Below, in pieces: positions 1-7,328 of a DNA stretch of 29,695 nucleotides (its first letter is position 1; each line of letters opens with the position of its first letter). The DNA comes from an uncultured Lachnospiraceae bacterium (lineage in GTDB: Bacteria; Bacillota; Clostridia; Lachnospirales; Lachnospiraceae): the NCBI GenBank assembly GCA_910577785.1, contig CAJTNT010000043.1, positions 1 to 29,695 on the forward strand, given 5' to 3'. A program made the translations under genes and the position numbers. Below the pieces are notes generated by a model. The model ran no database searches. It saw only the letters and a list, made by a program, of their open reading frames with translations, and was not told the origin of the DNA.

Positions 1-147
1 AAGTCCTATCGTGAAAAGGATAAAATAACAAATACCCTTTTGACTACCTAATCATTATATTAAAAAAACTATAAAAAAATATTTCATAGATTACTTTTCA
101 TCCATATTTCCTGCATATGCTATTTAAAAAAAAAAATAGGCAGACAT

Positions 148-1863
148 ATGGCAACAAACAGTGAAAAATTTGAAAACTTATTAAATCTGGCATTGGACGC
201 TACAGGCAAGGAGCGGGAAAAATCCCTGCAGCTTGGCGTAGGATATGAGCCAGAAGGGGAGCGTTGGGAATTAATTGTAAAATACTCTGGGAATATTATG
301 CGGCTGGCAGAAGAGAACCCACAGATCCAAGTGACGGAACTGATGAATGAATATGCTATTTTAAATGCGCCGGAAAACGCAATGATACAAATATCAAATG
401 CGCCGGAAGTAGAATATGTGGAGAAACCCAAACGCCTGTATTTTGCCGTACGGGAAGGCAAGCAGGCTTCCTGCATCACGCCCCTGCAGGGGGCGAACTA
501 TGCGCTGACAGGGAAAGACGTCATCCTTGCCGTCCTTGATTCTGGCATTGACTATAGCCATCCGGATTTTAGGAACAAGGACGGAAGTACCCGCATCCTT
601 GCGCTGTATGACGAAACCTTGGACCAGGAATTTACCTCCGAAGAGATAAACCGTGCCTTAGAAGCGCCCACCGAACAGGAGCGTTTCCGCATTGTCCCCA
701 GCCGGGATACCTCTGGACATGGCACCCATGTAACAGGGATCGCAGCTGGGAATGGCAATGCTTCCAATGGGGCAAACCGGGGCGTGGCATACGAAAGTTC
801 CCTCCTAATTGTCAAGCTTGGCACACAGGAGCCGAATGGTTTTCCCAGAACTACCCAACTGATGCGTGGGCTGGATTATGCCGTAAGGAAATCACTGGAA
901 TACCAGATGCCGATGTCCGTTAATATCAGCTTCGGCAACACCTATGGATCCCATAGCGGGACAGCGCTTTTGGAAAGCTTTATTAATGATATTTCCAATT
1001 ATTGGAAGACGAGCATATCCATTGGAACAGGAAATGAAGGATCTGCTAGGGGGCATGCCTCCGGCGTCTTAATCTCTGGAGAGCCACGGGAAATTGAACT
1101 AAGCGTTGGAGAATACCAGACGTCGCTCAGCCTGCAGATCTGGAAATCCTATGTGGATCAATATGACATCCTAATCGCTGGACCCTCTGGCATTTCCGTT
1201 GGCCCCATCAACCAAATCCAGGGAACACAGAGATTCCGTATCGGGCAGACAGAACTTTTACTCTATTATGGAGAGCCAAGTCCCTACAATCTATACCAGG
1301 AAATCTATATTGATTTTCTCCCTGTCAGTTCTTATGTGGACGACGGAATATGGAAGGTCGTCTTAATCCCCGAACGGATTGTCCAGGGCAATTATGATCT
1401 CTGGCTGCCAGGGCAGGCTGTATTGAACCAAGGCACAGGTTTCCTAAATCCTGTGGAAGAAACTACGCTTACCATTCCTTCCACGGCAGAAAAAGCAATT
1501 TCCGTGGCAGCATATGACGCAAGATATAACCAGCTGGCGGAATTTTCAGGCCGCGGCTACACCAGGCAGACCAACCAAATCAAACCCGATCTGGCCGCCC
1601 CCGGCGTCAACATCCTTTCCGCCGCCCCCGGAGGCGGTTATGCTGTCCGCAGCGGCACTTCCATGGCAACGCCCTTTGTGGCTGGAAGCGCAGCTTTGCT
1701 TCTGCAATGGGGCATCATAGACGGTAACGACCCTTACCTCTTTGGCGAGAAATTAAAGGCCTACCTCCTACGCGGCGCCAAACACCTGCCGATTTTCCGC
1801 GAATATCCAAACCCTGCCCTGGGCTGGGGCGTATTATGCCTGAGAGATAGCCTGCCAGGATAA
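148..1863 (+). CDS. S8 family (subtilisin-like) serine peptidase
   Basis: A 571-residue serine protease of the subtilase fold. The full catalytic set is visible: Asp131 in VLDSGIDYSHPDF, His191 in SGHGTHVTG, oxyanion Asn296 in GTGNEGS and Ser505 in SGTSMATPFVAG. Residues 1-100 look like a propeptide-type domain. About 140 residues (roughly 300-440) are inserted between the Asn and Ser motifs; this bulky insert recalls the clostridial Csp (germination) proteases and related Lachnospiraceae S8 proteins. No signal peptide or membrane segment is visible, so secretion by Sec is not supported. A cytoplasmic or spore-associated role is possible but is inference. The ATG follows a poly-A run with only a weak AGGCAG-like ribosome site. 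It stands alone, upstream of a 619-base spacer. The family is certain, the substrate unknown. Confidence 0.93.
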   Translation: MATNSEKFENLLNLALDATGKEREKSLQLGVGYEPEGERWELIVKYSGNIMRLAEENPQIQVTELMNEYAILNAPENAMIQISNAPEVEYVEKPKRLYFAVREGKQASCITPLQGANYALTGKDVILAVLDSGIDYSHPDFRNKDGSTRILALYDETLDQEFTSEEINRALEAPTEQERFRIVPSRDTSGHGTHVTGIAAGNGNASNGANRGVAYESSLLIVKLGTQEPNGFPRTTQLMRGLDYAVRKSLEYQMPMSVNISFGNTYGSHSGTALLESFINDISNYWKTSISIGTGNEGSARGHASGVLISGEPREIELSVGEYQTSLSLQIWKSYVDQYDILIAGPSGISVGPINQIQGTQRFRIGQTELLLYYGEPSPYNLYQEIYIDFLPVSSYVDDGIWKVVLIPERIVQGNYDLWLPGQAVLNQGTGFLNPVEETTLTIPSTAEKAISVAAYDARYNQLAEFSGRGYTRQTNQIKPDLAAPGVNILSAAPGGGYAVRSGTSMATPFVAGSAALLLQWGIIDGNDPYLFGEKLKAYLLRGAKHLPIFREYPNPALGWGVLCLRDSLPG

Positions 1864-1915
1864 GAGGACAGGAAAGCGCAGCCTCCAGTGAGGAACTGTC
1901 CGGGCAAGCCGCAGC

Positions 1916-1943
1916 CTTGAAGGAGCCAGTGGCTGCCTTCAAG
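1916..1943 (+). terminator. Hairpin downstream of the S8 peptidase, possible weak terminator
   Basis: Arms CTTGAAGG-AGCC and GGCT-G-CCTTCAAG pair around an AGT loop (12 bp with one bulged G). It starts 53 bases after the stop codon. The following bases are AGTTAAAAGG rather than a T-run, so intrinsic termination is uncertain. Confidence 0.35.
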
Positions 1944-2005
1944 TTAAAAGGTAGGCCATACGTTAAATCAATAAAAATTCTAAATAAAATCTTCTTTTGC
2001 ATTTG

Positions 2006-2035
2006 TGGACTGTAACTTTTTTCGGTTGCAGTCCA
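2006..2035. other. Stem-loop, 11-bp stem
   Basis: TGGACTGTAAC pairs with GTTGCAGTCCA (one G-U pair) around the loop TTTTTTCG. T-rich sequence follows on the plus strand (TGTTATTAC). It could be the real terminator for the peptidase transcript or a dispersed intergenic element. Confidence 0.4.
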
Positions 2036-2482
2036 TGTTATTACTACTTGTTATCCTGTACATTTTATATTAGCCTTTCCCTGTCATAACAGCACTTACA
2101 ATAACATCATTAAGATTTATTAAGATTTTTTTCAGAATCTATTAATTTTTACTGTCCATAATAGACATAATAAAATCTATATCATATATTTTCCTACAGA
2201 GACAAAAGCATTCCCAATTAAAATACAATATTTGGCAGAAATATATTGCTTTTTCTTTTGCAGAATTGTTCGCTTTTTCTCCAAATATGTGATAAAGTAT
2301 AGATAAGCATAGAAATCAGCATGAGAAAGAAGGTGGATTTTCCAAGCATATACCAAAAACTGCGGCCTATCAGAAATAAAATATAATTAAGAAAAAGAAC
2401 ATCAAGCATTAAAAATATTAGGAAAATAATATTACGAAATGAAAAGACAATTACCATAAAATCTCGAAAGTGATGCAAAATA

Positions 2483-3061
2483 ATGGAAACACAAGTAAGC
2501 AGATTCAAAAAATGGATATCCTCCATCTCACTGATGGTATGCTTAATCCTAATCGTCTCCTTATTTAAAGCATACCTGGATGGAAAATTTAATTCTTTGG
2601 AAACCCTACAACAGTATATTGCAGGATTTGGATGGATGGCGCCTTTTATCCTGACAGCTATCCAGGCAGCCCAGGTAGTATTTCCTGTGCTTCCGGGATT
2701 TTTAGGGTGCATCGTAGGCACAATCCTGTTTGGATGGTTCGGCGGCTTCTGGTGCAATTACATCGGCATCTCTGCAGGCTCCATCCTGGCTTTCCTATTG
2801 GCCAGGACTTATGGACGGGAACTTATCATCCAGATGTTCCCCGGCAGCCGTTATGAGAAATTGTCCTCTTGGGCAGCCAAGAGCAATTCTTATACTGCCT
2901 TGCTGTTCCTTGGCATGGTACTGCCCTTATTTCCGGATGACTTTTTTTGCTATCTTACAGGCGTCACCAAAATGAGCATCCAAAAATTTGCCACAATTAT
3001 CGTATTGGGCAAGCCCTGGTGTATTCTGGCTTACAGTATTTTATTTTCCGCAGTATCATAA
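2483..3061 (+). CDS. TVP38/TMEM64 (VTT-domain) membrane protein
   Basis: A 192-residue multi-spanning membrane protein. Hydrophobic segments lie at about residues 13-30, 49-70, 73-107, 136-160 and 168-190. The Gly-rich core LPGFLGCIVGTILFGWFGG at about 69-87, followed by a GSILAFLLARTYGRE stretch, is typical of the VTT domain shared by DedA-like and TVP38/TMEM64 proteins, which are linked to lipid scrambling or transport and envelope homeostasis. It sits 72 bases upstream of pssA and points the same way, which supports a role with membrane lipids, but its cargo cannot be read from sequence. The ribosome site before the ATG is weak (GAAAGTGATG-type). The family call is good, the function inferred. 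Confidence 0.82.
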   Translation: METQVSRFKKWISSISLMVCLILIVSLFKAYLDGKFNSLETLQQYIAGFGWMAPFILTAIQAAQVVFPVLPGFLGCIVGTILFGWFGGFWCNYIGISAGSILAFLLARTYGRELIIQMFPGSRYEKLSSWAAKSNSYTALLFLGMVLPLFPDDFFCYLTGVTKMSIQKFATIIVLGKPWCILAYSILFSAVS

Positions 3062-3082
3062 TACAAAAAAATGAAAAATTGA

Positions 3083-3107
3083 TAACAATCAAGATACGGA
3101 ATTGTTA
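3083..3107. promoter_or_regulatory. Inverted repeat upstream of pssA
   Basis: TAACAAT and ATTGTTA are separated by 11 bases, 27 bases ahead of the pssA start codon. It could be an operator or only chance in AT-rich DNA. No regulator gene sits beside it. Confidence 0.2.
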
Positions 3108-3133
3108 CAAAAATCGAAAGGTGGAGAGAGTAA

Positions 3134-3778
3134 ATGGATCAGAATAAAAGATTATGCGGCTACTACAATTATACCGTAGTGCTGACTTATCTGGGAATGC
3201 TTATTGGCTTTACTGGAATTATGTTTGCAATGGAGGGGGCGTACCGCCAGGCCATTATCTGCCTCATGACTTCAGGGGTTTGCGATATGTTTGACGGCAC
3301 GGTTGCCTCTACCAAACAGAGGGATATGCGGGAGAAAAAGTTCGGCATCCAGATTGATTCCCTCAGCGACTTAATCTGCTTTGGCGCACTGCCCGCCTTA
3401 TTTACATATCATATCGGCGGCAAACACTACATAACATTTTTAGCCTCATGCTTTTATCTGCTGTGTACCCTAATCCGCCTGGCATACTTTAATGTATTAG
3501 AAGAAGAGCGGCAAGAAACAGAGACAGGGAAACGGAAATGGTATCTTGGCCTCCCAGTCACCTCAGCCGCATTGATCCTCCCTCTATTTTTTGAGGTAGG
3601 CGGCGGCGTCCCTTCCATGGCAGGCACAATCTTTTCTGCCTTGCTGATGATTATGGCGCTTGCTTTCATCCTTCCCATCAAGATTAAAAAACCTTACCTT
3701 GTAGGAAAAATTGGCATTATATTCATGGGATTTATCGAATTTATTGCCTTACTCCTTGGATTGGGGCTTGATGTATAG
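3134..3778 (+). CDS. pssA: CDP-diacylglycerol-serine O-phosphatidyltransferase
   Basis: An integral membrane CDP-alcohol phosphatidyltransferase, 214 residues, making phosphatidylserine from CDP-diacylglycerol and L-serine. The signature is visible: Asp51, Asp54, Gly55, Ala58, then Gly71, Asp75 and Asp79 (DMFDGTVAS ... FGIQIDSLSD). The residue after Ala58 is Ser59 where the family consensus has Arg. The metal-binding Asp residues are all present, so activity is still likely. Several membrane helices follow. The ATG is preceded by a clear AAAGGTGGAG ribosome site. It lies 65 bases upstream of psd, which uses its product. The pairing PssA-Psd makes serine rather than glycerol or inositol the best acceptor prediction. 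Confidence 0.9.
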   Translation: MDQNKRLCGYYNYTVVLTYLGMLIGFTGIMFAMEGAYRQAIICLMTSGVCDMFDGTVASTKQRDMREKKFGIQIDSLSDLICFGALPALFTYHIGGKHYITFLASCFYLLCTLIRLAYFNVLEEERQETETGKRKWYLGLPVTSAALILPLFFEVGGGVPSMAGTIFSALLMIMALAFILPIKIKKPYLVGKIGIIFMGFIEFIALLLGLGLDV

Positions 3779-3804
3779 GCAAATAGTAACCAAATTAATA
3801 CAAC

Positions 3805-3820
3805 ACCGTTTAGGAACGGT
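3805..3820 (+). other. Small hairpin between pssA and psd
   Basis: ACCGTT and AACGGT pair around TAGG, about 24 bases before the psd start and just ahead of its AAGGAAA ribosome site. It is too short for a confident terminator. It could tune translation or stability of the psd part of the transcript. Confidence 0.25.
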
Positions 3821-3843
3821 AGGAAAAATAAGGAAATAGCATA

Positions 3844-4677
3844 ATGAAAAAAGAAACGCTGAGCATCCGGTTTTTATATCAGACGCACATTGGAAGGGCC
3901 ATTTTAAAGATATTGACAAAGCCCTTCCTCTCAAACACCGCCGGGAAATTCCTGGACTGCAGGTTTTCCCGCTGGCTGGTGCCTCTGTTTATCCAGAAAC
4001 ACAACATTGATATGAGTGGCTTCGAAGGCCGGAAATTCCGCTCTTTCAACGATTTTTTTACAAGGAAACGCACCCCTGGCCACATAGACATTACCCCTGG
4101 CCACCTAATCAGCCCCTGCGATGGATACCTAAGCATCTATCCCGTCAGCCAGGATCAAATTTACCACATTAAGCATAGCGCGTACCATCTGCACGACCTG
4201 CTGAAAAGCCAGGCGCTCGCCCAGAAGTTTGCCGGCGGCACCTGCCTGATTTTCCGCCTGACCCCGCAGAATTACCACCGCTACTGTTATGTGTGCGATG
4301 GCATCAGGATGGAATCCAGGGCAATCCCTGGCAAGCTACACTGCGTCCGCCCCACTGCCTATGCCTCCTTCCCTGTCTTCACAGAAAACAGCAGGGAATA
4401 CACAAGGATCCGCACCCAGCGGTATGGCGACATCATCCAAATGGAAATCGGCGCCCTCCTGGTAGGCAAAATCAGCAATCACTCCCAGAAAGAAACTATT
4501 TTCCAAGGCATGGAAAAAGGCTATTTTGAATTTGGCGGCTCCACGATCCTCCTGCTGATCCAAAAAGACAGGCTGGCCATGGACCAAAGGTTCCTCTCTA
4601 ACGCCAGGCAAGGCATAGAAACAAAAGTCCGCCTGGGTGAAAAGATAGGTACTCTAAAACAAACAGGCTGTGAATAG
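3844..4677 (+). CDS. psd: Phosphatidylserine decarboxylase proenzyme
   Basis: Converts phosphatidylserine to phosphatidylethanolamine at the membrane using a pyruvoyl group made by self-cleavage. The cleavage motif is GGST with Ser233 as the future pyruvoyl residue (EFGGSTILL). The self-processing partners are also visible: Asp93 in SPCDG and His145 in QNYHRY, giving the Asp-His-Ser set known for the family. Length 277 residues, as expected for a bacterial Psd. It follows pssA by 65 bases with an AAGGAAA ribosome site. The stop codon is part of the hairpin that separates it from the convergent gyrA. Confidence 0.95.
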   Translation: MKKETLSIRFLYQTHIGRAILKILTKPFLSNTAGKFLDCRFSRWLVPLFIQKHNIDMSGFEGRKFRSFNDFFTRKRTPGHIDITPGHLISPCDGYLSIYPVSQDQIYHIKHSAYHLHDLLKSQALAQKFAGGTCLIFRLTPQNYHRYCYVCDGIRMESRAIPGKLHCVRPTAYASFPVFTENSREYTRIRTQRYGDIIQMEIGALLVGKISNHSQKETIFQGMEKGYFEFGGSTILLLIQKDRLAMDQRFLSNARQGIETKVRLGEKIGTLKQTGCE

Positions 4678-4698
4678 GATAGTTCCTTATTCACAGCC
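4666..4698. terminator. Bidirectional terminator between psd and gyrA
   Basis: A perfect 11-bp stem GGCTGTGAATA / TATTCACAGCC, with an inner GGA/TCC pairing, spans the psd stop codon. Read on the minus strand it is followed by the T-rich tail TGTTTGTTTTAG, which suits termination of the gyrase transcript. On the plus strand the tail is AATATTTC. The two genes converge here. Confidence 0.7.
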
Positions 4699-4756
4699 AA
4701 TATTTCATCTATGGAAGGCTCTATTGGACACATGACATAACACATCTAATATTTTC

Positions 4757-7252
4757 CTAAACCATTACACTGCCTGTTTCCTCCCCTGCCGGCCCTGCTT
4801 CCAAAAGCGACTTATCTTCCCGCACCTTGGCAATGCTGGCAACCGTAATATCTTCTGCAAGATCCATCAGCTTCACCCCGGAAGTCACCCTTCCCAGCAC
4901 AGATATCCCTTCTACCTTCATACGGATAATAATCCCTTCCGTTGTGATCATCAGAATCTCATTTTCCTGGTTCACTGCCTTCACGCCCACGATATTGCCA
5001 GTTTTTTCGGTAATCTTATAGCACTTTACTCCTTTGCCTCCACGGTTCTGGGGCGTAAATTCATCCATCCGTGTCAGCTTGCCCATCCCCTTTTCAGATG
5101 CAATCAGGAGATATTCCCCCTGGGTATTCATCTGCATCCCTACCACTTCATCCCGGTCTGAGAGATTCATGCCAATCACGCCCATTGATACCCTGCCTGT
5201 ACTCCGTACATCTGTCTCGTGGAAACGGATACACTGCCCATATTTCGTAACCAGCACCATATCCTTCGTATTGTCCGTCATCTTTACCTCAATCAGCTCA
5301 TCGCCTTCCCGGAGGTTAATGGCGGCAAGCCCTTTACGCCTAACGTTGGCATAATCTGTCACTGGCGTTTTCTTGACAATCCCATTCCTGGTCGCCATAA
5401 ACAGGAAATGGTCGTCTTTATATTCCCTAACAGGAATCACCGCCGTGATTTTTTCCCCAGGCATAAGCTGCAGCAAATTGATAATCGCCGTCCCCCGGGC
5501 GGTCCTCCCTGCCTCTGGGATTTCATAGGCCTTCATTCGGTAAACTTTGCCTGTATTGGTAAAAAACATCAGGTAATGGTGGGTTGTGGTCATCAATAAT
5601 TCTTCCATATAATCATCATCAATGGTCTCCATCCCCTTAATCCCCTTGCCGCCGCGGTTCTGGCTGCGGAAATTGTCTACGCTCATACGCTTGATATAGC
5701 CAAACTTGGTCATTGTAATTACGGTATTGGAAACCGGGATCAGATCCTCCATCGAAATATCGTATTCATCTAATCCGATCGAAGTCCTTCTGTCATCGCC
5801 ATATTTATCAGAAATCAGCATAATTTCCTGGCGGATCACGCCCAGCAGCTTCTTCTCATCGGCCAGAATCGCTTTCAGTTCCTGAATTAATTCCATCAGC
5901 TGTTTGTACTCTGCCTCAATCTTCCCCCGTTCCAGCCCTGTCAGCGCACGCAGGCGCATATCTACGATTGCCTGCGCCTGGGCGTCCGTCAGCGCAAACC
6001 GTTCGGTTAATTTTGCCTTCGCAAGCTGGACATTTTCACTGCTGCGGATAATATGGATGACTTCATCTATATTGTCCAGGGCAATCAGCAGCCCTTCCAA
6101 GATATGCGCCCGTTCCTGCGCTTTATTCAGCTCATATCTGGTCCTCCTTGCCACCACTTCTTCCTGGTGGTGCAGATAATGTCCCATCATATCCTTCAGG
6201 TTAAGCACCTTCGGTTCATTGTTGACCAATGCCAGCATAATGACGCCAAAAGTATCCTGCATCTGCGTATGCTTGTAAAGCTGGTTCAGCACTACGTTCG
6301 GATTCACATCCCGCCGCAGCTCAATGCATACCCGCATTCCTTCCCGGTTTGACTCATCCCGCAAATCTGTAATCCCGTCTACCTTCTTCTCGTGGACCAA
6401 ATCTGCAATCTTCTCAATCAGGCGGGCCTTATTTACCATATAAGGCAGTTCCGTAACGACAATCCGGTTCTTGCCATTTGGCATCGGCTCAATCTCCGTC
6501 ATAGCACGTACCTTAACCTTGCCGCGGCCAGTGCGGTAAGCCTGCTCAATGCCAGACGTCCCCAAAATCATGCCGCCAGTAGGAAAGTCTGGCCCTTTGA
6601 CAATCTGCAGGAGTTCTTCTATCTGCGTCTCTCGGTCCTCCAAGATGCGGTTATCAATCATCTTTACCACGCCGGCAATCGTTTCCCGCAGGTTATGGGG
6701 CGGGATATTTGTCGCCATCCCAACGGCAATCCCCGTAGTCCCATTGACCAAAAGGTTCGGATAACGGGAAGGCAGCACAAGCGGCTCTTTCTCCGTATCA
6801 TCAAAGTTTGGCCCAAAATCTACCGTATCTTTATTGATATCTGCCAGCATTTCCATTGAAATCTTGCTCAGGCGGGCCTCCGTATAACGCATGGCCGCCG
6901 CGCTGTCGCCGTCCACGGAACCGAAGTTCCCATGCCCGTCCACCAGCATATAGCGGGTGGACCACTCCTGTGCCATATTTACCAACGAGCCGTAAATGGA
7001 ACTGTCTCCGTGGGGATGATATTTACCCATCGTATCGCCGACAATACGCGCACATTTACGGTGTGGCTTGTCAGGCCCGTTGTTTAGTTCTATCATCGAA
7101 TAAAGAATCCTTCTTTGGACCGGCTTTAAGCCATCCCTCACATCTGGAAGCGCCCGGGAGGCAATTACGCTCATCGCGTAATCAATATAAGAATTCTCCA
7201 TTGTCTTTTTTAAATCAACATCATCTATTCTGTCAAATATCTTATCATCCAT
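4757..7252 (-). CDS. gyrA: DNA gyrase subunit A
   Basis: Breakage-reunion subunit of gyrase, which introduces negative supercoils with GyrB. From this start it is 831 residues. The active-site Tyr123 lies in AAAMRYTEAR; the quinolone-region motif HPHGDSSIYG spans 79-88; the GyrA-box type motif QNRGGKG lies at 531-537 and a second copy at 735-741 in the C-terminal beta-pinwheel. The frame stays open six codons further (ATG at 7270), but that ATG has no ribosome site. GGAGG encoded in codons 2-3 of the longer form lies 11 bases before the ATG at 7252, and a protein starting MDDKIFD fits related GyrA N termini as I remember them. Gly88 stands where E. coli has Asp87, probably natural in this lineage. 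It ends 58 bases before a convergent terminator. Confidence 0.95.
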   Translation of the reverse strand: MDDKIFDRIDDVDLKKTMENSYIDYAMSVIASRALPDVRDGLKPVQRRILYSMIELNNGPDKPHRKCARIVGDTMGKYHPHGDSSIYGSLVNMAQEWSTRYMLVDGHGNFGSVDGDSAAAMRYTEARLSKISMEMLADINKDTVDFGPNFDDTEKEPLVLPSRYPNLLVNGTTGIAVGMATNIPPHNLRETIAGVVKMIDNRILEDRETQIEELLQIVKGPDFPTGGMILGTSGIEQAYRTGRGKVKVRAMTEIEPMPNGKNRIVVTELPYMVNKARLIEKIADLVHEKKVDGITDLRDESNREGMRVCIELRRDVNPNVVLNQLYKHTQMQDTFGVIMLALVNNEPKVLNLKDMMGHYLHHQEEVVARRTRYELNKAQERAHILEGLLIALDNIDEVIHIIRSSENVQLAKAKLTERFALTDAQAQAIVDMRLRALTGLERGKIEAEYKQLMELIQELKAILADEKKLLGVIRQEIMLISDKYGDDRRTSIGLDEYDISMEDLIPVSNTVITMTKFGYIKRMSVDNFRSQNRGGKGIKGMETIDDDYMEELLMTTTHHYLMFFTNTGKVYRMKAYEIPEAGRTARGTAIINLLQLMPGEKITAVIPVREYKDDHFLFMATRNGIVKKTPVTDYANVRRKGLAAINLREGDELIEVKMTDNTKDMVLVTKYGQCIRFHETDVRSTGRVSMGVIGMNLSDRDEVVGMQMNTQGEYLLIASEKGMGKLTRMDEFTPQNRGGKGVKCYKITEKTGNIVGVKAVNQENEILMITTEGIIIRMKVEGISVLGRVTSGVKLMDLAEDITVASIAKVREDKSLLEAGPAGEETGSVMV

Positions 7253-7328
7253 CTGTTTGTTTTCCTCCATTGCACGTAATGGTTCAATCCCCTGGCGTCC
7301 TTACATTCACTTCACTATGGATTAGGCT

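Larger units (their letters stand above)
1864..2482. other. Gene-free spacer between the S8 peptidase and the TVP38-like gene
   Basis: I see no convincing gene here. The first 90 bases are GC-rich and carry a hairpin. A second hairpin lies near 2006-2035. From about 2040 to 2480 the DNA is very AT-rich. An open minus-strand frame across 2218-2757 translates to a Phe/Ile/Leu-rich stretch and runs into the antisense of the next gene, so it is discounted. Confidence 0.6.

Noticed and set aside
2218..2757. 179-codon open frame on the minus strand
   Set aside because: It overlaps the antisense of the TVP38-like gene and is mostly Phe/Ile/Leu from AT-rich spacer; there is no ribosome site or family match.
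6980..7010. GyrA Gly88 as an acquired quinolone-resistance mutation
   Set aside because: Without susceptible relatives the Gly may be ancestral; resistance cannot be claimed from one sequence.
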